Notes under the pieces: model-generated | What the model saw: the letters and a program-made list of their open reading frames with translations, nothing else | Told to the model about the DNA's origin: nothing | Database searches by the model: none | Translations under genes and position numbers: made by a program | Part shown: positions 18,235 through 26,708 of the stretch, piece by piece | How positions within the stretch are numbered: the stretch's first letter is position 1 | Layout of the letters: every line of letters begins with the position of its first letter | Source of the DNA: Candidatus Magasanikbacteria bacterium RIFOXYD2_FULL_41_14 | GTDB taxonomy: Bacteria > Patescibacteriota > Patescibacteriia > Magasanikbacterales > GWA2-37-8 | Direction: 5' to 3' | NCBI GenBank assembly: GCA_001784475.1 | Contig: MFRE01000022.1 | Coordinates: forward strand, 1 to 44,233 | DNA: 44,233 nucleotides

Positions 18235-19569
18235 ATGAAAACAGGAATTTTTTATCTTCTTTGTGGCGGTGGACACCTGGCGGCGTCTAAAGCCATTGTC
18301 GCTGAATGCGGTCAAAATTTTCCGGGCGAAAGCGTGGAAATTTTTGAAATAAAAAGTTCCAATCGGTTGGTTGGTTGGTTAATTGACGGCGGTTACACTG
18401 TCGCGACAAATTATCTACCTTTGGTTTGGAAATTTTTATATTGGATTTACACTCGTCGGCCCATAATCGCCACGACCGCTTGGATTTTCGGTCGTTTTTT
18501 TTATCGCGATATTAAAAAATTAATTATTGACGGTAAATTTGATAAAATCGTGTCTGCTCACTTTTTTTTAACGCCGGTAATGGTTGAAATTGTGGCAAAA
18601 TTAAATTTGAAGATTCCGATTTTTTGTTTAGTAACCGATCCTTTCACCGTTCCACCTTATTGGTTTTTAAAAAAAGAGGTTAATTATGTTGTATTTTCGG
18701 CGCGGGCGCGTGATTTTGGAGCGCGAGCCGGAATTGCAGACGACAAAATAAAAATTTTTAACCCCTTGCTTAATCCGGCATTTGTTGCTTCGGCGGTAAG
18801 TGTTTCGGCTAGCCGTGTTTCTTTGGGTTTAGAGAAATTCGATAAGATAGTGCTAGTCGCGGGCGGAGGCAATGGTTTGCCGCAGGGCATTAAAATTGTG
18901 CGGGCGTTGTGTGAAGAGTTCGCCACCTGTCATTCCAGTGCGCCCGAACGAAGTGACAAGTACTCTTGGGGTAAAAACGGGAATCCGGTCGTTAATCACC
19001 AAACGCTGGATCCCCGCTGTCGCGGGGATGACAAAACGCGCGCGAAGGACAAAGTGCGCGGAGACGACAAACCAAGTATAAAAATTATCGTTGTCTGCGG
19101 GCGTGATAAAAATTTTTATAATCAAGTTAAAAAAATACAAAAAAAATACCCGGCCATTGCACAGGTATTTGGTTTTGTTAATTTAGCGGAAATTATGCCG
19201 GCGACAGATGTTGTCGTTGGTAAAGCCGGACCGGCGGTAGTTTTTGAGAGTTTACTCCTTAAAAAACCATTAGTTTTAAATTCATATATTTGGCAACAGG
19301 AACAGGGGAATATGGAATTTGTGGTAAAAAATAAAGTGGGATATTACGAACCGAAGCCAAGTAAATTGGCGAGTCGTGTTTTAGAAATTTTGTTTGATGA
19401 TAAAAAAATTCTGGAATTAAAAGACAATATTGATAAACTTAAATTAAAAAACGGCGTGGCCGAGGTAACGCGTTATATATTAACAGAGAAATATAATTTG
19501 GGGTGCCCAACGGGAATTGAACCCGTATTGTCGGTTCCACAAACCGACGTAATAACCATTATACCATAG
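18235..19569 (+). CDS. MurG/MGDG-synthase-like glycosyltransferase
   Basis: LLCGGGHLAASKAIVAE...; GKAGPAVVFESLLLKKPLVLN donor-site motif; contains in-frame palindromic insertion. Confidence 0.75.
   Translation: MKTGIFYLLCGGGHLAASKAIVAECGQNFPGESVEIFEIKSSNRLVGWLIDGGYTVATNYLPLVWKFLYWIYTRRPIIATTAWIFGRFFYRDIKKLIIDGKFDKIVSAHFFLTPVMVEIVAKLNLKIPIFCLVTDPFTVPPYWFLKKEVNYVVFSARARDFGARAGIADDKIKIFNPLLNPAFVASAVSVSASRVSLGLEKFDKIVLVAGGGNGLPQGIKIVRALCEEFATCHSSAPERSDKYSWGKNGNPVVNHQTLDPRCRGDDKTRAKDKVRGDDKPSIKIIVVCGRDKNFYNQVKKIQKKYPAIAQVFGFVNLAEIMPATDVVVGKAGPAVVFESLLLKKPLVLNSYIWQQEQGNMEFVVKNKVGYYEPKPSKLASRVLEILFDDKKILELKDNIDKLKLKNGVAEVTRYILTEKYNLGCPTGIEPVLSVPQTDVITIIP
18926..19075. repeat. palindromic repeats inserted in frame within the glycosyltransferase CDS
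   Basis: ctggatccccgctgtcgcggggatgac plus degenerate cattccagtgcgcccgaacgaagtgac...aaaacgggaatccggtc; encodes TLDPRCRGDDKTRAKDKVRGDDK. Confidence 0.7.
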
Positions 19570-19574
19570 GCACC
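19502..19574 (-). tRNA. tRNA-His(GTG)
   Basis: GTGCCTATGGTATAATGGTTATTACGTCGGTTTGTGGAACCGACAATACGGGTTCAATTCCCGTTGGGCAC; extra G-1:C73. Confidence 0.9.
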
Positions 19575-19671
19575 ATATGCCCGCGTGAGGCGGGAATTTC
19601 TAAAACACCGATTAAATACCGAGTGATTATATCAAAATAAATCAAAATAATCAAGATGCGGTTTTAATTTG

Positions 19672-19743
19672 TCTCCTCAGCAGGAATCGAACCTGCATCT
19701 CAGCCTTAGAAGGGCCGCGTTTTATCCATTAAACTATGAAGAG
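19672..19743 (-). tRNA. tRNA-Arg(TCT)
   Basis: CTCTTCATAGTTTAATGGATAAAACGCGGCCCTTCTAAGGCTGAGATGCAGGTTCGATTCCTGCTGAGGAG; loop CTTCTAA. Confidence 0.85.
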
Positions 19744-19785
19744 CCATTGTCCGCCCAAGGCGGGTCCGCCTGGGGCGGAAACTAT
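19744..19785 (-). other. D-loop-like fragment of tRNA 5' half split by palindromic hairpin, upstream of tRNA-Arg(TCT)
   Basis: minus strand: ATAGTTT-[CCGCCCCAGGCGGACCCGCCTTGGGCGGAC]-AATGG next to tRNA ATAGTTTAATGG. Confidence 0.5.
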
Positions 19786-19911
19786 CCCGATTTTATTTCG
19801 CAATAAAATCGAGGATCCGCGATTCCGCGAGGCGGAATCGGGACAGGGTCGCTAGTATTGCGATTTTATACTATTTTGAAGAAAAAATCAAGTTGTGGTA
19901 TAATAATCATA

Positions 19912-19984
19912 TGTCATTCCCGGTGTATGCGGGAATCCAGAAATTTAACTACACGACTGGATCCCCGATCAAGTTGGGGATGAC
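19912..19984. repeat. REPIN-like inverted pair of palindromes
   Basis: gtcattcccggtgtatgcgggaatccag ... ctggatccccgatcaagttggggatgac. Confidence 0.8.
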
Positions 19985-20002
19985 AATAAAAATATATTTT
20001 TT

Positions 20003-21037
20003 ATGAAACTAAAAATTTTTATCGCAACTTTTGTAGTTGTTTTGGTGTTGGCGCCGACGGGCGCGTATTTGGGCAATATTGCCTTCGCGCAAGAGCCAAA
20101 GCGCGACGCCACTCTTTATAATTTGGACGTGACCGGTCCGGGCGCGGGATATACCAAGACAGTTACTGTGATGAGTATTGCCCAGGCCGGATTGGGCGGG
20201 GCACTGGCCATGATTAGTATTGCCATTTTGCTGCTGCTTATTTATGGTGGTACGCGTTGGATGATCGCCCGTGGCAATGCCGAAGATGTTACCAAAGCCA
20301 AAGATATTATTGAACAAGCCCTAATTGGCCTGGTGATTATTTTGGGCGCTTGGGGTTTGGCGAGTTTTGTGTTTGGGAGGTTGCAAGGAAAAGTTAGTAA
20401 TACTGCGACTGATATTATAGGTGGCGCACAAGACGCCATTATCGGTCTGTGTGTTTGCCCAGATAATTCTTGCGAAAATCTGTATCAATTTAATTTGACA
20501 CCAACAGCGCCAGGTGAATTGGATGCGCCTGGGTTTTGTCAGGCATATTGTAATGGCGATTCAGATTATAAAATTATTAGTCCGGCGACTGGACAGGCGG
20601 ACTGTAGCGAATTTATCAGCAAACTTCCTCCAACTCCAACGCCCGATTTTCAGCTTGGGGCCTGTGTTTGTCAAAATGGTAGTTGTTTAGCTACGGCTGA
20701 AGACGATTGCTCCAGTAGTTGTACTGATTCAAGCAGTGCCGTGAATGATTGGCAGGCCGGTTTATGCCAAAATGTTTGCATTTCTGGAGTTTATGAGGCG
20801 GGTTGTGATCGTTGTCCGAACGGAGTGTGCCCACCACCATCAGATATTCCACCACTACCACTTCCGGATTTATATGATGTATGTTACTGCGGTTTGGGCG
20901 ATGGTGATTTAAAAAATGATACTTGCCACAGCGAAGTTGTTGTTAATGAGATAAATTATACCGCGATTTGGTGCGACAATTTGTGTGGAGATTTTTCAGA
21001 CAACTTTGCTCCCAATCAAGCACATGGGTGTCCGTGA
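20003..21037 (+). CDS. T4SS-pilin-like membrane protein, Cys-rich C-terminal domain (paralog 11)
   Basis: YGGTRWMIARGNAEDVTKAKDIIEQALIGLVIILGAWGLASFVF then repeated CVC/CxxxC-rich tail. Confidence 0.75.
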   Translation: MKLKIFIATFVVVLVLAPTGAYLGNIAFAQEPKRDATLYNLDVTGPGAGYTKTVTVMSIAQAGLGGALAMISIAILLLLIYGGTRWMIARGNAEDVTKAKDIIEQALIGLVIILGAWGLASFVFGRLQGKVSNTATDIIGGAQDAIIGLCVCPDNSCENLYQFNLTPTAPGELDAPGFCQAYCNGDSDYKIISPATGQADCSEFISKLPPTPTPDFQLGACVCQNGSCLATAEDDCSSSCTDSSSAVNDWQAGLCQNVCISGVYEAGCDRCPNGVCPPPSDIPPLPLPDLYDVCYCGLGDGDLKNDTCHSEVVVNEINYTAIWCDNLCGDFSDNFAPNQAHGCP

Positions 21038-21095
21038 TAATCCTAAGGTAGTTAGTAAAGTTTTTGGTATTTATTTTTTTTGAAAAACCTTCTTT

Positions 21096-21971
21096 GTGAT
21101 AATAATGGTTTTGGTATTAGTAGTGGCTTACTTAGGTAATTATGGTTTTGCGCATGCCGCCGACTCAATTCTACACGGTTTAGACACGACTGGGCTGGGA
21201 GCCGGGTATAAGGAAGTAAGTGTAACGAACATTGTGAGTAATGGTTTGGGTGGGGCGCTGGCTTTAATTAGCATTGCCATCTTGCTGCTCCTTATTTACG
21301 GTGGTACGCGTTGGATGATCGCCCGTGGCAATGCCGAAGATGTTACCAAAGCCAAAGATATTATTGAACAAGCCCTAATTGGTCTCGTGATTATTTTGGG
21401 TGCTTGGGGTTTGGCGAGTTTTGTGTTTAATAGATTAAAAAAACAACCGATAAGCGAAGCGTTGCCAGAAATACCACACAGTATAGTTGTTGGAAATACT
21501 GACCCATCAATTGTTGGTATTTGTGTTTGTAGAACTACTAATGAATGTTCCGAAATTTTGAGCAGTGTTTATCCGGCTGATTTTGATCCTGCCACAGCCG
21601 ATGAAGCATCAGGCGATCCCAGACAGACATTTTGTGATTCAATCTGCGGGAGCGCGATAGGTATTGTGTATAATAACAATGTGAGCATGCCAAACTGTAT
21701 TGGATATTCAGTAAGTAACCTTAACCCTCAGCAGGAAACAGCGCCCGCAGTGCCACCGCCGCCGCCTCTTGAAACCATTGGCTCATGTCATTGCGATGCC
21801 GGTTTTGGGCCGTGTATTAATGTTGACCCAGTTGCTATATCTTTTGAGGACTCGGGTATAAAATGCTGGCTAGACTGTAGCTATAATGGAGGGGTAAGGT
21901 GGTATAATGGTAGAGAGATAAGCACAGGCGAGCACGCCCCCATTTACCATCCAGGTGAGAGCTGCCCTTAA
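21096..21971 (+). CDS. T4SS-pilin-like membrane protein, Cys-rich C-terminal domain (paralog 12)
   Basis: Same TM block as paralog 11, near-identical DNA; GTG start at 21096 or ATG 21105. Confidence 0.7.
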   Translation: MIIMVLVLVVAYLGNYGFAHAADSILHGLDTTGLGAGYKEVSVTNIVSNGLGGALALISIAILLLLIYGGTRWMIARGNAEDVTKAKDIIEQALIGLVIILGAWGLASFVFNRLKKQPISEALPEIPHSIVVGNTDPSIVGICVCRTTNECSEILSSVYPADFDPATADEASGDPRQTFCDSICGSAIGIVYNNNVSMPNCIGYSVSNLNPQQETAPAVPPPPPLETIGSCHCDAGFGPCINVDPVAISFEDSGIKCWLDCSYNGGVRWYNGREISTGEHAPIYHPGESCP

Positions 21972-22151
21972 TGTAGTTGGATATTAGACATTGACAAATT
22001 TTCAATTATTTGCTATCATTACCCCATTAATAATTGGTTGTTTTGGGTGGAGAGATTGCCACGGGCTAAAAATCCCTCGCAATGACAGACCAAAACCAAC
22101 CCCGAACGGTTAGGAACATGCTCCGAAGCCGGCGGTAACTATTATGCATGT

Positions 22152-22508
22152 ATGTTAAATCCTAAGAAAAAGCAGTCGGTAATCAAGAAATACCAGACCC
22201 ACGAAGGCGATACCGGCAGCAGCGAAGTACAAATCGCGATTTTGACAGCGGAAATTGAAGAGCTCATTGAGCACTTAAAAGGCCATCCGAAAGACCATTC
22301 TTCTCGTCGTGGACTCTTGCGCAAAGTGAGCGCCCGTCGTCGTTTGATGCGCTATCTTAAAAAAGAAAATGCGGAGAGTTTTGAGGAAATTTCCAAGAAA
22401 TTAAAGATCAAACAGGCCCGCAAGGTGACTAAGCCCGGCGCGACTCTAGTTGATGAAAAATTAGATGAAGAGTCGGAATTAATTGACGAAGATGAACCTA
22501 GCGAATAA
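22152..22508 (+). CDS. rpsO: ribosomal protein uS15 with C-terminal extension
   Basis: MLNPKKKQSVIKKYQTHEGDTGSSEVQIAILTAEIEELIEHLKGHPKDHSSRRGLLRKVSARRRLMRYLKKE. Confidence 0.95.
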   Translation: MLNPKKKQSVIKKYQTHEGDTGSSEVQIAILTAEIEELIEHLKGHPKDHSSRRGLLRKVSARRRLMRYLKKENAESFEEISKKLKIKQARKVTKPGATLVDEKLDEESELIDEDEPSE

Positions 22509-23025
22509 GCAGAACCACCCTTTAAAACATCCCGACCAGCGCGTTGGGGTGTTTATTGATGTCCAAAATATGTACTACAGCGCTAAAAATTTATTTGGCG
22601 CCAAAGTTAATTTTGGCAATATTGTCAAAGAAGCCACGGCCGGGCGCAAATTAATTCGCGCTATCGCTTATGTGGTTTCTACCGAAGGCAAAGAAGAGCA
22701 ACCGTTTTTTGATGCTTTGTATAACTTGGGAATTGAAACTAAAGAACGACCCTTGCAGATTTTTTATGGTGGTGAAAAAAAAGCTGATTGGGACGTGGGC
22801 ATTACCGTGGATGCGATTCGTTTGTCGCCGAGTATTGATACGGTAGTTTTGGTGTCGGGCGATGGTGATTATCTGCCATTGGTAGAATATTTACGCAATC
22901 AAGGTAAACAAGTAGAAGTGGTGGCTTTTGGCGAAACCGCCTCTGGTCGTCTGAAAGAAACAGTAGATGATTTTATTGATTTAAGCGCGGATCAGAGCAA
23001 ATTTTTGATTAGAAACAGAAAGTAA
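22483..23025 (+). CDS. NYN domain (LabA/DUF88-like) protein
   Basis: RVGVFIDVQNMYYSAKNLFGAKVNF...; KADWDVGITVDAI, VLVSGDGDYLPLVEYLRNQGKQVEVVAF. Confidence 0.85.
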   Translation: MTKMNLANKQNHPLKHPDQRVGVFIDVQNMYYSAKNLFGAKVNFGNIVKEATAGRKLIRAIAYVVSTEGKEEQPFFDALYNLGIETKERPLQIFYGGEKKADWDVGITVDAIRLSPSIDTVVLVSGDGDYLPLVEYLRNQGKQVEVVAFGETASGRLKETVDDFIDLSADQSKFLIRNRK

Positions 23026-23027
23026 GT

Positions 23028-23083
23028 GTCATTCCCGTAATAACGGGAATCCAGTCGCCGGATCCCCGCTTGAGCGGGGATGA
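23028..23083. repeat. REPIN-like inverted pair of palindromes
   Basis: gtcattcccgtaataacgggaatccag ... ccggatccccgcttgagcggggatgac. Confidence 0.8.
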
Positions 23084-23111
23084 CAAATTAGTAAATTTAA
23101 TTATTTAGTTG

Positions 23112-23164
23112 CTGGTTTGAGGACACATAGACACTCTCTCAGAGGGTCTGTAGCTCTCAAATCA
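23112..23164 (+). promoter_or_regulatory. pnp 5' leader stem-loop
   Basis: ggtttgaggacacatagacactctctcagagggtctgtagctctcaaatc: TTTGAG/CTCAAA and AGAC/GTCT pairings. Confidence 0.5.
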
Positions 23165-23184
23165 GCTTTGGAAAGGTATCCAAT

Positions 23185-25407
23185 ATGGATATTAAAGATT
23201 GGTCCACTACCTGGGCAGGAAGAAAGCTCACCGTGGAGGTAGGGCGTTTGGCACTTCAAACCAACGCTTCGTGTACAGTACGCTATGGCGATACGGTAAT
23301 TTTAGCAACCGCGGTGATGAGTCAGAACATTCGTCCGGGGTTGGATTTTTTCCCGCTGATGGTGAATTTTGAAGAAAAATTTTACGCCGCTGGGAAAATT
23401 AAGGGTTCGCGTTTCATTAAACGCGAAGGCCGTCCGACTGAAGACGCGATTTTGTCCGGTCGTTTGGTTGACCGTGCGATTCGGCCGCTTTTTGATGAGC
23501 GCTTGCGCAATGATGTGCAAGTGATTTTGACTGCGCTTTCGTACGATAGTGAAAATGATCCGCAAGTGCCAGCAATGATCGCGGCCTCGGTGGCTTTATC
23601 AATTTCCAATTTACCTTGGGACGGTCCGATTTCAGTCGCGCGCGTGGGTAGGATTGATGGTAAATTGATTTTAAATCCAACTGTGACCGAACGTACCAAA
23701 AGTGATTTTGATGTCGTGGTGGCTGGCTCGGATGGTAAGGTGGTAATGGCGGAAGCAGGCGCAAATGATGTGGCTGATAATGATGTGCTCGCGGCCATTA
23801 AATTTGGTGCTGACAGTTTTGGCGCAATGGTTGATTTTATCAAAAAAATTCAAGCTGAAGTTGGTGAAAAGAAATTGGATTTGTCAAAAGATGTTTCGGA
23901 AGCGGAACAAAAATTACGGGCCTGGGAAGAAGAAGTGATTGCATTTGTCGGCAGTCATGCTGATGATTGGATTTTTGACGCCCCGAAGCCAGACCGTCGC
24001 GCTCGTGTGACAATGGTTGATCGTTTTACGCAAGCAGTTACCGAGATGTTAAAAATTAAAGAAGCAGATGCGGATGCCACTAAAGTTATTATTGGCCGTG
24101 TCAAAATTTATGTTGAACAAGTTATTACCGAACGAATTTTAGACAAGGGTCAGCGTTTGGACAGTCGCGCGTTAGATCAAATCCGACCATTGAATATTGG
24201 TGTGAGTTTACTGCCACGTACCCATGGTTCAGGAATGTTTATGCGTGGTGATACTCAAGTATTGTCGGTGGTTACTTTGGGCGCGCCGGGTGATGTGCAA
24301 ACAATTGATACTATGTCTGAAGACAGCACCAAACGCTATATGCACCACTACAACGACACCCCCGCCACTTATGGCGAGGCCGGGCCACTTCGGGGCGCTG
24401 GCAACCGCTCAATCGGCCACGGGGCTTTGGCGGAGCGTGCTTTGGAGCCGGTTTTACCTGATCAAAAAACTTTTCCTTACGCCATGCGCGTAGTGTCGGA
24501 AGTTTTGGGTTCCAATGGTTCTTCTTCAATGGCTTCCACTTGTGGTTCTACACTGTCTCTTATGGATGCTGGCGTGCCAATCAAAAAAATGGTAGCCGGA
24601 ATTGCTTTGGGCTTGGCGAGTGATGATAAGGGTCGCTATAAAATTTTAACTGATTTACAAGATGTGGAAGATGGTCCGGGGGGAATGGATTTTAAAATTA
24701 CCGGCACGAAAGATGGAATTACCGCTATTCAAATGGATACCAAGACCACCGGTTTGAGTTGGGAAATTGTGCAAGAGACATTTGCCAAATCAAAAATTGC
24801 GCGTTTGGAAATTTTAGCCGCCATGGAAAAAGTTATTGCCACGCCACGCGCTGAATTGTCTCAATACGCGCCTCGCATTGAAATTATTCAAATTGATCCG
24901 GAAAAGATTCGCGATGTGATTGGTCCGGGTGGCAAGATGATTAATAAAATTATTGCCGAGACCGGAGTGGATATTGATATTGAACAAGATGGTTCAGTAT
25001 TTATTACCGCTCATGAATCCGAAGGTATGGTTAAAGCCAAAAAATGGATTCACGATTTAACTCACGATCCAGCTCCGGGTGAACAGTTTGAAGGTACTGT
25101 TATGCGCATTGAGGATTTTGGCGCGTTTGTTGAAATCATTCCGGGTAAAGATGGCATGGTGCATGTATCAGACATTGCTTGGGAACGCACTAACAGCCCG
25201 CGTGATGTGCTGAAAATTGGCGATAAGGTAAAAGTAGTAGTAAAAGAAGTTGATAATTTGGGTCGTATTAATTTAAGCATGAAAGCGCTTCTACCGAAAC
25301 CGGAAGGTTTTGTAGAACCGCCACCGTTTGAACGTCGTCCGCCTCGTCAAGGTGGTTTTAGCGGAGGCGGACATGGTGGGGGCCATGGCGGTGGACGAAG
25401 ATTCTAA
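23185..25407 (+). CDS. pnp: polyribonucleotide nucleotidyltransferase
   Basis: RNase PH domains, KH (DVIGPGGKMINKIIAETG) and S1 (FEGTVMRIEDFGAFVEIIPGKDGMVHVSDIAWERT) domains. Confidence 0.97.
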   Translation: MDIKDWSTTWAGRKLTVEVGRLALQTNASCTVRYGDTVILATAVMSQNIRPGLDFFPLMVNFEEKFYAAGKIKGSRFIKREGRPTEDAILSGRLVDRAIRPLFDERLRNDVQVILTALSYDSENDPQVPAMIAASVALSISNLPWDGPISVARVGRIDGKLILNPTVTERTKSDFDVVVAGSDGKVVMAEAGANDVADNDVLAAIKFGADSFGAMVDFIKKIQAEVGEKKLDLSKDVSEAEQKLRAWEEEVIAFVGSHADDWIFDAPKPDRRARVTMVDRFTQAVTEMLKIKEADADATKVIIGRVKIYVEQVITERILDKGQRLDSRALDQIRPLNIGVSLLPRTHGSGMFMRGDTQVLSVVTLGAPGDVQTIDTMSEDSTKRYMHHYNDTPATYGEAGPLRGAGNRSIGHGALAERALEPVLPDQKTFPYAMRVVSEVLGSNGSSSMASTCGSTLSLMDAGVPIKKMVAGIALGLASDDKGRYKILTDLQDVEDGPGGMDFKITGTKDGITAIQMDTKTTGLSWEIVQETFAKSKIARLEILAAMEKVIATPRAELSQYAPRIEIIQIDPEKIRDVIGPGGKMINKIIAETGVDIDIEQDGSVFITAHESEGMVKAKKWIHDLTHDPAPGEQFEGTVMRIEDFGAFVEIIPGKDGMVHVSDIAWERTNSPRDVLKIGDKVKVVVKEVDNLGRINLSMKALLPKPEGFVEPPPFERRPPRQGGFSGGGHGGGHGGGRRF

Positions 25408-25417
25408 TTAGTAAAAT

Positions 25418-25453
25418 AAACACCTTTGAGCAAATTGTTCAGAGGTGTTTTTT
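25418..25453 (+). terminator. rho-independent terminator
   Basis: aaacacctttgagcaaattgttcagaggtgttttttt. Confidence 0.85.
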
Positions 25454-25630
25454 TAGACTAGTTGATAGCGTATGCTAAAGCATGGTCTAGTTATATTTAT
25501 CCGGTAGGATGTTTATATTTTAAGCCAAAATTCAAGATGCTCGGAAAATCATGAGTTTGGCGTGATATTCGTGTTACTTTGGTATAAGTTTGATTTTTGT
25601 TTGATTTTGTGGTTAAATATGGTGAATTAA

Positions 25631-25714
25631 GCCGGGGTGACGAAATTGGCAGACGTAACAGCCTTAGAAGCTGTCGGCCGCAAGGCCATGGAGGTTCAAG
25701 TCCTCTCCCCGGCA
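25631..25714 (+). tRNA. tRNA-Leu(TAG)
   Basis: GCCGGGG...CCTTAGAAG...CCCCGGC, long variable arm; loop CTTAGAA. Confidence 0.92.
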
Positions 25715-25715
25715 C

Positions 25716-25851
25716 AAGAAGCGACCCAATAGTTTGGGTCGCGACTGAGGACTTGAACGCCGGAACAATATCCGCTCGCGCGGACGTGAGGCGGTGGTTA
25801 GACAAAATTTTCTCAAAAATTTTAGTCGAAACCAAGTCCTCTCCCCGGCAC
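25716..25851 (+). other. tRNA-3'-end-associated structured element (Leu copy)
   Basis: Downstream of tRNA: hairpin, antisense T-arm gaggacttgaac (25747-25758), GC hairpin, AAAATTTT hairpin, then direct copy caagtcctctccccggcac (25833-25851). Confidence 0.65.
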
Positions 25852-25882
25852 TAAATTATTTTTTTAATTTTATTTTATTCGT

Positions 25883-26533
25883 ATGAAAATATTTTTGGAT
25901 ACAGCCAATGTCGGGGACATAAAAACCGCGACTGATTGGGGCGCGATTGATGGTGTTACCACTAATCCGTCCTTGGTTGCTAAAGAAGGGCGGGATTTTA
26001 AGCAAATGGTTTTAGAAATTTGTGAAATTGTTAACGGCCCAGTGTCGGCCGAAGTAATCAGTTTGGAAGCAGACAAAATGGTAGAAGAGGGCAAGGGTCT
26101 GGCCGCTTGGCACAAAAATGTTATTGTGAAAATTCCTTGTACTCCGGATGGTTTGAAAGCCACTAAAATATTAGAAGGCCAAGGTATTAAAGTTAATGTT
26201 ACTTTGGTATTTTCGGTTAATCAAGTTTTGCTTTGTGCTAAAGCCGGTGCCAGTTTTATTTCACCATTTGTGGGTCGGCTTGACGACATTGGCGAAGACG
26301 GTATGCAGATGGTTGCCGAATCAGTGGCAGTTATCAAGAATTATAATTTCAAGTCAGAAATAATTGTGGCTTCGGTGCGCAGTGTGGAACACGCTAAAAA
26401 AGCGGCTTTGGTTGGCGCTCATATTGCCACCATTCCATTTAAAATATTGTCGGAAATGTTTAAACACCCATTGACCGACAAGGGCATTGAGAAATTTTTG
26501 GCTGACTGGAAGGGCGCAGAAGGGAAAGTTTAG
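25883..26533 (+). CDS. tal: transaldolase / fructose-6-phosphate aldolase family
   Basis: [50 protein letters not shown]. Confidence 0.92.
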   Translation: MKIFLDTANVGDIKTATDWGAIDGVTTNPSLVAKEGRDFKQMVLEICEIVNGPVSAEVISLEADKMVEEGKGLAAWHKNVIVKIPCTPDGLKATKILEGQGIKVNVTLVFSVNQVLLCAKAGASFISPFVGRLDDIGEDGMQMVAESVAVIKNYNFKSEIIVASVRSVEHAKKAALVGAHIATIPFKILSEMFKHPLTDKGIEKFLADWKGAEGKV

Positions 26534-26673
26534 TAAGTTTCCTATGGAAATTTGACATTTTATTAGTTAATTAGGCCTTAGCGAATTAGTTAATTTTTAC
26601 CCCCACACATTTGCCGGGTTATTGAGTAAAAATTGTATTCAAGTTATCCACATTTTGTACCCATTTCACCCCC

Positions 26674-26702
26674 TTGACAAAGTTTTTGTTATAATGTATA
26701 AT
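26674..26702 (+). promoter_or_regulatory. sigma70-type promoter
   Basis: TTGACA (26674-26679), 17-nt spacer, TATAAT (26697-26702). Confidence 0.75.
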
Positions 26703-26708
26703 CGGCAA

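Noticed and set aside
23302-23853. Minus-strand ORFs antisense to pnp
   Set aside because: Shadow ORFs of a highly conserved gene
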